The notes below the pieces were generated by a model. It saw only the letters and a list, made by a program, of their open reading frames with translations. It was not told the origin of the DNA and made no database searches. Below, piece by piece: positions 56,596-64,000 of a stretch of DNA of 64,000 bases (its first letter is position 1; each line of letters begins with the position of its first letter). Position numbers and translations under genes: made by a program. Source of the DNA: Typha latifolia (Eukaryota > Streptophyta > Magnoliopsida > Poales > Typhaceae); contig CM034113.1 in NCBI GenBank assembly GCA_019914945.1, positions 5,250,850 through 5,314,849 on the forward strand, given 5' to 3'.

Positions 56596-57598
56596 GAGCA
56601 CCTATATAGGTAAGCAAAGTACTTAGATTAGAAGTTCACAGATATTTATGTTTGTTCAATAAATTTAAAAACCTATTAGTTCTCCATAACACATAACATC
56701 GTTCTCGATGCACAATGGGTAAGTTAACTGTTCAATAATTATTTGCTTATCATGTAACTATATACTTTAGTTCTTGTAAACATGATGGTTATCTCTATAT
56801 ATTGTTCACTGGAACTGTTTTAAATCTTTAATTGTATCTTGTTTTTCTGACTTGTGGGAAAGAAAAATTCTTGATTAACTAGTTGGCAAAGCTTAAATAC
56901 TCTCTTTAAAGAACTTTTTTTTGAATTATCTTTGACTACGCAGGTATCTATGGTCACCCGATTGAAATACAAGCTTTATTTTTTATGCCTCTAAGATGTG
57001 CTTTAGTTACGCTAAAGCATGACAGATGAGGGAAAGGAATTTATGGGGTGGATAACGAAACGCCTTCTTGCCTTGAGCTACCACTTGCGGATTTACTTTT
57101 GGCTTGACTTCAATCAGCTTAATGACATTTACCACCATAAAATAGAAGGGTACTCTCACACTGCGTAAACAAGTTTAATGTGATGTTGGACTATTTCAGA
57201 TTAAATATTTGATTTTATGCCTTAGTGTGGAGTTTACTTTATTGGAAATATTAGTCCAGCTAGAATGGACTTCCGTTGGTTTAGTTTGGGTAATTGTATT
57301 GCCATTACATCATCCTTGGCTACGCTAGATCAATATATGGGTTAGTGAGATGCCTTTAAAGGTTTGCTATCCAGACATATAAAGTCATAAATGGCGAATG
57401 ATTACTGATTGTGATCCAAAGAACACTAGATGGAGCAACCACAATAGAGGACCGAAAGAATATGGTATGATGATCCTAAGCTCAAAGATATTACCCATGT
57501 CTAGTGATTCTTTACCTCAGGAAATTTTAGCAAATTTCAGTTTCGACTGCTCAAAAGAAACTACGACGATTAGCTTGCAGCTTCTTTCTCATTCTCAT
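56596..57598 (+). pseudogene. Invertase fragment, left arm of palindrome 1
   Basis: Contains intron text, an acceptor TACGCAG at 56937-56943, then an exon [32 protein letters not shown] and later [17 protein letters not shown] and ITDCDPKNTRWSNHN. All are GH100 landmarks in order. The stop after KHDR is shared with the other two copies. A one-base loss after SHTA shifts the frame. Confidence 0.9.
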
Positions 57599-57600
57599 CT

Positions 57601-58578
57601 ATGAGAATGAGAAAGAAACTATGACGAAAGAAACTACTACCATTTTTCTTTTGAGTAGTCGAAACTGAAAATTGTTGAAATTTCCTGAGCTAAATAATCA
57701 CCTGACATAAGTAATGTCTTTGAGCTAAGGATCAATATACCAGTTTCTTTTGATCCTCTATTGTGGTTGCTCTATCTAGTGTTCTTTGGATCACAACTGG
57801 TAATCATTTGCCATTTATGACTTTTTATATATAGATAGCAAACCTTTAAAGGCATCTCACCAACCAGCTCTATCCATCCTGCTTCCAAAAGATGCATAAT
57901 TATTGTAGATTGATCTAGTGTAGCCAAGGATGATTTAATGGCAATAGAATTACCCAAACTAAACTAACGGAAGTCCATTCTGGTAGGATTAATATTTCCA
58001 ATGAAGTAAACTCCACACTGAGGCATAAAATCAAATACTTAATCTGAAACACTCTAGCATCACATTAAACTTGTTTACTGCAGTGTGAGAGTACTCTTCT
58101 AGTTTATAACGGTAAATGTCATTAAGCTGACCGAAGTCAAGCCAAAAGTAAATCCGCAAGTGGTAGCTCAAGGCAAGAAGGTGCTTTGTTATCCACCCCG
58201 TAAATTCCTTTCCCTCATCTGTCATGCTTTAACATAACTTAAGCACATCTTAGAGGCATAAAAAATAAAGCTTGTATTTCAATCGGGTAATCATAGATAC
58301 CTGCGTCGTCAAAGTTAGATAATTCAAGAATTTTTTTTTAAAAGAGTATTTAAGTTTCACTAACTAGTTAATTAAGAATTTTGCTTTTCCACAAGAACTA
58401 AAATATATAGTTACATGGTAAGAAAATAATTATTGAACAATTAACTTACCCATCTTACATTGAAAAGGATTTTGTGTGTTGAGAACTAATAGGTTTTTTT
58501 ATTTATTAAACAATGAAATATAACATAAATCTTTGTGAACTTCTAATCTAAGCACTTTGCTTATTTATATAGGTGCTC
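57601..58578 (-). pseudogene. Invertase fragment, right arm of palindrome 1
   Basis: The reverse complement of the left arm at roughly nine bases in ten. Open pieces include [51 protein letters not shown] and [20 protein letters not shown], with DPKNTR. The reading is a little better kept than in the left arm. The introns and splice signals are also copied, so this is a genomic inverted duplication and not a retrocopy. Confidence 0.9.
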
Positions 58579-59382
58579 TAATGCGATTCGGACTAGATCG
58601 GAACACCTCGAAAGACATTGGGCTCAATGGGTTGAATCTAGTTATCTTATTTGTTATTTGTTTTAGTTAGAGCCTTAGTAGGTTAGTATTTTATTTAATT
58701 AGTTAAATCTTATGCAATTTCGAGAAAATATTCTTAGAATATTTTATAGACATCCGAATAATATCAAATTGATAAGATCGCCAACCTCTAGATCTACAAT
58801 TTTGGTATTCACGACTTCTCCGTATTAAAAATCTATCTATAGCGAAATGAAGGGTTAATTCTTGAAGATAAAGAAAACTGGTTTAGTTGGTTTATTAGGA
58901 TTATAATTTAGTTGTTTGAGTCCCTAAGGTGAGCCTCTATACATATGTGGAGAAAACCCCAATTGGAGGGAATCTGATAATTGAATTCGGCATTATGCCC
59001 TTATCTTTTCTCAACCTGTCTCTACCCATTGGCGCCCTCTCCTACTTCCCTTCTTTCACCACCCAAGTCTTTGGTCGACTTCCTCTAACTCCTAACCCCC
59101 CTCTTGTACAATAAATTCTCCCTCTTCACAACAGAGATTTAACCTAGCATCTATCTAGCCATTGAAAGGCTATCAAGTTAGGGTTTAATTGACCTTCGAC
59201 CACTGTTTGATCGATATCTCAAGATCTAACCGTCCAAATCATGTGATCTTGGATTCATTAGAGTGACAATATATCCAAAATTCAGGAAGATCCTTTAGTT
59301 AGATTGTTCGCAGATTCCCTTAAAAGTTATAAGCCTAATAGAGTCCAAACTGTTTCGGATCAGATTAGGCTGGTTCGTAACA
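58579..59382 (+). repeat. Family B LTR, plus orientation
   Basis: Starts TAATGCGATTCGGACTAG (the expected TGATACG start with two changes) directly against the palindrome end GGTGCTC. Ends GGTTCGTAACA, followed by a partial primer site ACTGGTAT. Contains the AGTCCCTAAGGTGAGCCTC TATA zone and a CCCCAATTGG leader. No GTTCGAAC array. Confidence 0.85.
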
Positions 59383-59390
59383 ACTGGTAT

Positions 59391-60137
59391 ACCAGCTTGA
59401 TCCGATCTAATGGTTCTAGACTAGATTGAGGATGTGACTTTCGAAGGAATTTGCGTATAATCTAACTATTGGATCTTTCTGAATTTTAAATATGTTGTCA
59501 CCCTTGAAAAGAGTTTTTCAATGAATCTAAGATCGTAGGGTTTGAATGGTTAGATCTTGAGATATCGGCCGAGCAGTGGCTAAAAGTCACATAAACCCTA
59601 GCTTGATAGCCCTTCAGTGGCTAGATAGGTGCTAGATTAATTCCTTTGTGTGAAGGGGGAGAAGTTGTAGAAGAGGGGGATTAGATGTTAGAGGAAGTCG
59701 ATCAAAGACTTGGGAGGTGGGAGAGGGCACCAATGGCTAGAGATAGTTGATAAGAAGATAAGGGCACAATGTCGAATTCAATTATTAGATTCCCTCTAAT
59801 TAGGGTTTCCTCCACATATTTATAGAGGCTCACCTTAGGGACTCAAACACTAAGTTAAAATCCTAACAAACCAACTAAACCAGTCTTCTTTATCTTCTCG
59901 AATTAACCCTTCATTTTGTCGTAGATAGATTCCGAATATGGAGAAGTCGTGAATATCAAAGTTGTAGATATGGAGGTTGGCGATCTTATCCAACTGATTT
60001 GATACTATTCGGATGTCTATGAAATATTCTAAAAATATTTTTCCAAAACTGCGTAGAGTTAGATTTAGCTAATTAAATAAAATCCTAACCTACTAAAGGC
60101 TCTAACTAAAACAAATAGCAAATAAGATAACTAGACT
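59391..60137 (-). repeat. Family B LTR, minus orientation, truncated at both ends
   Basis: The reverse complement of 58579-59382, with about 9 bp lost at the join. The plus LTR, an 8-bp primer-site remnant and this LTR form a second palindrome centred near 59387. The promoter-side end stops near 60137. Confidence 0.85.
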
Positions 60138-60149
60138 AGAAGCATAGGC

Positions 60150-61358
60150 CCTTCGAGCGTCGATCTTTAATGTCCGCTAGTAGGAGGCGTCGACCTATCA
60201 ACCTCGGTTGGTCCTTAGGGTTTGGTCCGGTTCGAGGTGGGGCTGGCCCGCTTGGATTTGGCTGAGCCTGTCCTGAATATGGTACACTCGAGGCTAGTTT
60301 GTATCGGGTTGCTCCATGGCGTTTGATCCATGGTTGTCGACTCCAATGTGGTCCACTTTGGTTGGTGTATTGCCTTCAACTCTCGTATCTTTTTCTCCAT
60401 CATTTATGTCATTAAGAAGGCTTCTAGCAAGGTGGTAGGACGAGTAGCTTTGACTTCTGCTTGGATATCACGACGAAGCCCGGAGACGAAGGTACTTTTG
60501 AGAGCAAAGTTCGACCACCCATGGACTCGATTGCTAATTCTTTCTAACTCCTCTTGGTAGGATCTTACATATGTCTTTTGGGTTAGCTTTGTCAAGGTGG
60601 GTTAGAAGTCTTCATAGCCGGATGGTCCAAAATGCACACAAAGCGCGTCGACGAACTCCTCCCAAGTGGTGAAGGCGCTGCGCTATGTGCTACTTGAAAC
60701 CATCTCACCGCTATGTCTTCAAGGTGGAGTGAGGCGAGAAGCACCTTTCGGTGGTCAGGTGCCCCTTGATAGGTGAAGAATTGCTCCACCCTATAAATCC
60801 AATCAAACGGGTCACCCCTGCTGAATTTAGGAAAATCGACTTGAACGATGCAGAGTTGTAGTATTTGGTCACATTCGTTCTCACGTCCTCGGTGAGGCAG
60901 CTCATCTTGCTAGACCCTTGGTTGATATGAGGGCTCCTCCCACTCCTCCAAAGGTTCCTCTTCTGGGTATGGGGCTATAGGTGCCCTCGGGTACAAGGGT
61001 GGTAAATTGGTGCGGCGCACCTGCGGTTTGTCGCGTTGTTGCCATGCTGCCTCCAGGATCAGTCCTCACCGAATCCTATCTCATAGTAAGGAACGATCAT
61101 CTTGTCTTCGATGATGCTCAGGGGTACGCCTTGGATGATATTGGTTCATGTCAGCAAGGGTTGCCTTGATCTCCAACATCATTCGTGCCATGAACACTAG
61201 GGTTTGCGCGAGATCGGGAGGGCCCTTTATTCGTCCTCGTGAGCTCTATAGGGATGGAGATCTTGATATGGAGCCATGTGGTCCATATCTAAGCCTTGAT
61301 CGCTTGTTTGCTTTGTCGCCTTCGATCTAGTAGTGGACATTACAGTCCAAGGAACGTT
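60150..61358 (-). pseudogene. gag: Family B gag, degenerate
   Basis: Minus-strand frames give KVLLASLHLEDIAVRWFQVA, KTYVRSYQEELERISNR, LKSTFVSGLRRDIQAEVKAT and RPTTLLEAFL, all chromovirus gag landmarks as in 21322-21780. Frames change several times. No protease or pol follows before the truncated LTR. Confidence 0.8.
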
Positions 61359-61373
61359 GACTCCGATACCAGT
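61359..61373 (-). promoter_or_regulatory. Family B primer-binding site
   Basis: ACTGGTATCGGAGTC on the minus strand directly follows the LTR end CGTAACA. It is a tRNA-Met type site with one change. Confidence 0.8.
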
Positions 61374-62055
61374 TGTTACGAACCGGCTTGATCCGATCCG
61401 TAATAGTTCTAGACTAGATTGAGAACGTGACTTTCGAAGGAAGTTGCGGATAATCTAATCGTCAGGATCTTTTGAATTTTCTATATGTTGTCACCCTTGA
61501 AAAGAGTTTTCCAACGAATTCAAGATCGTAGGGTTTGATGCTAGATCTTGAGATATTGGCCGAAGGTTAGATTAATCCTAGCTTGATAGCCCTTCAATGG
61601 CTAGATAGGTGCTAGGTTAATTCCTTGGTGTGAAAGGGGAGAAGTTGCTGTAGAAGAAGGGGATTAGAAATTAAATAAAGTCGACCAAAGACTTGGGTGG
61701 TGAAAGGAAGGAGGTAGGAGAGGGTGTCAATGGCTAGAGATAGTTGAGAGGAAGATAAGGGCATAATGCCGAATTCAATTATCAAATTCCCTCCAATTAG
61801 GGTTTCCTCCACATATTTGTAGAGGCTCACCCTAGGGATTCAAACAATTAAGTTAAAATCCTAACAAACCAACTAAATCAGTCTTCTTTATCTTCTTGGA
61901 ATAACCCTTCATTTTATAGAGCTGAATTTAGCTAATTAAATAAAATCCTAACCTACTAAGGCTCAAACTAAAATAAATAATAAATAAGATAACTAGACCC
62001 AATCAATTAAGCATAATATCTTTTGAGGTGATCCGATCTAGTCCGAATCGTATCA
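61374..62055 (-). repeat. Family B LTR, 5' copy of the minus-strand element
   Basis: Runs on the minus strand from TGATACGATTCGGAC (62055) to GGTTCGTAACA (61374), 682 bp. Both ends are intact. Its outer end abuts the third invertase copy at GAGCACC (62056). Confidence 0.9.
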
Positions 62056-62545
62056 GAGCACCTATATAAATAAGCAAAGTACTTAGATTAGAAGTTCAGA
62101 GAGATTTATGTTATATTTCATTGTTTAATAAATATGGAAACCTATTAGTTCTCAACACAAAATCCTTTTCAATGTAAGATGGGTAAGTTAACTGTTCAAT
62201 AATTATTTGCTTGCTATGTAACTATATATTTTAGTTCTTGTAAACAAGATGATTATCTCTGTATATTGTTCACTGGAATTTTTTTTAAACCTATAATTGT
62301 ATCTTGTTTTTGAGGCTTGTGGAAAAATAAAATTCTTAATTAACTAGTTAGTGAACCTTAAATACTCTCTTTAAAGAATTTTTTCTTGAATTATCTAACT
62401 TTGATGACACAGGTATCTATGGTTACCCCATTGAAATACAAGCTTTATTTTTTATGCCTCTAAGATGTGCTTTAGTTATGCTAAAGCATGACAGATGAGG
62501 GAATGAAATTTATGGGGTGGATAACAAAAAGCCTTCAACGCTTGA
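62056..62545 (+). pseudogene. Third invertase fragment copy
   Basis: A direct repeat of 56596-57060: GAGCACCTATATA, intron text, acceptor CACAG, then [23 protein letters not shown]-stop and KFMGWI-like text, breaking off near 62540 after GGGGTGGATAAC. It shares the same stop after KHDR. Confidence 0.85.
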
Positions 62546-62657
62546 ACAAGTAAATTCTAATTCAAGTTTAATTGAAATTAGGCAGATTTTTTTTGAAAAT
62601 TATTTCTAACTAACGGCGTTGCTAATTATCGTAGTGAGAAAAGTTTTCGACTTCCTA

Positions 62658-63145
62658 AGAGCATCTCCAACCGAAAGCTCTCAAATATGGAGCCAAAAAT
62701 GGAGCAAGAGCGTGGTGCACTCTAACGCATCGGGCTCCATATATATTAAAATAATAATATAATATATACTATTATATTAGTTATTTTAAATTACTTAATA
62801 GGTCATCTTACTGTTATTATGTTTTAATAAAAAATATATGGTTAGAAAACTCTCATTGAGATCTTTAAAATAAAATTAACATTTAATAGTTCCAAAAGTA
62901 ATTTTAAATTACTAATTTTTTAATTAAACGAATTACATTACACAAAATAAACATCGAAATAAGCATTACATGTCATTAACTAAAAATATCAAAATTGCAT
63001 TATATAAAATAAGCAAAAATTAACCAAACATAATAAAAATAATAAATGTTTAATATTCTGGTAAGTCATCTCCGTAGCCGCCGGTTCCAATTTCGTAGCC
63101 GCCGGTTCCGGTTCCGTAGCCATCGGTTCCGGTCTCGGTTTCATT
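62658..63145. repeat. Possible MITE or DNA-transposon remnant
   Basis: Starts AGAGCATCTCCAACCG, wording common at ends of plant PIF/Harbinger-like MITEs, followed by GGAGCC words and AT-rich sequence. At 63067-63140 the minus strand has a 20-24-bp GC-rich repeat, GGAACCGGCGGCTACGGA. The limits are unclear. Confidence 0.4.
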
Positions 63146-63160
63146 TTTAATGTATTTCAT

Positions 63161-64000
63161 GTTTGATATATTTCATATCTAATGTATTTTAATATTTAAT
63201 ATTTATATTGAAAATAATTTTAAGTAATTATATTTTAGGACACATAATTTATTAGACTCATTTTTTATAAATATTAAAAATTTTAAATTTTAAATTAGCT
63301 CAAAATTAATTAAATATTAGACTCATTTTAAAGGTCTCGATGAGACCTTTCTAATGGTATTATTTTTATTAAAAACTGATTAGAAAACTAATTATATACT
63401 CAGTTTAACTAACTAAATTATTTAATAAAGGATACAAATAGAATTAAAATTATTGAATATAATAATTATTGAGCAATTTTGGTATTTCAAAAGGTTAAAA
63501 TTACAAATGGAGTCGGGCTCCATTTTTATGGTGAGGCTCTTTGGAGCCCGGCTGAGCTCCAATGGAGCTCTAAAGCTAGCTCTAAATTTAGAGCTAGCAA
63601 TAGTGGGGCTCCAAATTTAGAGCCCCACTATGAAAATGGAGCCCGACTCCATTTATCATTTCAACATTTTGAAATACCAAAATTACTCAATAATTATTAT
63701 ATTTAATAATTTTAATTTTATTTGTATCATTTAATAAATAATTTAGTTAGTTAAACTGAGTATATAATTAGTTTTACTAATCGATTTTTAACAAAAATAA
63801 TACCATTGGAAAGGTCTCATCGAGACCTTTAAAATAAGTCTAATATTAAATTATTTTTAAGTTAATTAAAATTTTAAATTTTAAATTTTTTATTATTTAT
63901 AAAAATGAGTCTAATAAATTATGTGTCATAAAATATAATTACTCAAAATTATTCCCAATGTAAATATTAAATATTTAAATACATTAGATATGAAATACAT
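63161..64000. repeat. Palindrome 2: large inverted repeat cut by the window edge
   Basis: The end of the window (GATATGAAATACAT) is the reverse complement of the text near 63161-63185, and the two halves match throughout around a centre near 63581. Matching blocks include AAAGGTCTCGATGAGACCTT, ATATACTCAGTTTAACTAAC and AAATGGAGTCGGGCTCC. Near the centre is a perfect 24-bp palindrome at 63575-63598 (GCTAGCTCTAAA...), and at 63613-63640 a 10-bp stem AGTGGGGCTC. It may be a large foldback transposon. No transposase was seen. Confidence 0.85.

Larger units (their letters stand above)
56596..58578. repeat. Palindrome 1: about 2-kb inverted repeat of invertase sequence
   Basis: The outer ends are GAGCACCTATATA and its reverse complement. 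The centre is a perfect 17-bp stem (57582-57598 with 57601-57617) around CT. Arms are about 1003 and 978 bp. A third, direct copy of the left-arm start lies at 62056. Confidence 0.95.

Overview
This is nuclear DNA from a flowering plant, and almost all of it is nested, decayed transposable elements. The evidence is plant chromovirus, SIRE-like Copia, CACTA and LINE protein fragments, a plant-type alkaline/neutral invertase, a small conserved plant protein, and plant-style TATA boxes and splice sites. The species cannot be named from the sequence. Only one short gene looks intact (18632-18838, minus). A second possible gene start, a promoter and first exon, lies at 48.9-49.05 kb. No rRNA, tRNA, CRISPR or prokaryotic features were seen.

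Layout. 0-5 kb: intergenic DNA, two foldback MITEs and a splicing-factor-like fragment. 4.5-13.4 kb: a decayed Ty3 chromovirus integrase (minus) split by a 7.8-kb SIRE-like Copia element (minus, 5242-13033) that lacks protease and reverse transcriptase but keeps an env-position ORF. 13.5-19.6 kb: LINE remnants, a strong hairpin and the small gene. 19754-25083: a chromovirus with near-identical LTRs, a CTTTA target duplication and gag-protease fused directly to integrase, the RT-RNase H region being absent. 26.4-28.5 kb: a solo LTR with a second LTR nested inside it. 29.6-37.3 kb: a degenerate plant-mobile-domain/Ulp1 protease gene split by a CACTA element. 39.9-47.2 kb: chromovirus gag pieces, two LTRs separated by only a 17-bp primer-binding site, a large Tekay-type LTR, and an LTR with a 50-bp minisatellite. 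49-62.5 kb: an alkaline/neutral invertase pseudogene, split by LTR elements and then rearranged into back-to-back inverted repeats. 63.16-64 kb: one arm and centre of another large palindrome, cut by the window edge.

The strongest unexplained signal is a family of CpG-rich palindromes, core GTTCGAAC and best form GCGTTCGAACGC. They are clustered just upstream of TATA boxes in the U3 of Ty3 LTRs, in the U3 of a Copia LTR, in another LTR near 46.8 kb, and in front of an apparent internal promoter of the Copia ORF3. Related LTRs at 51-55 kb and 58-62 kb lack the array, so it behaves like a gained or lost promoter module shared between superfamilies. The second notable signal is the invertase locus, where a roughly 2-kb palindrome of invertase exons and introns could make hairpin RNA.
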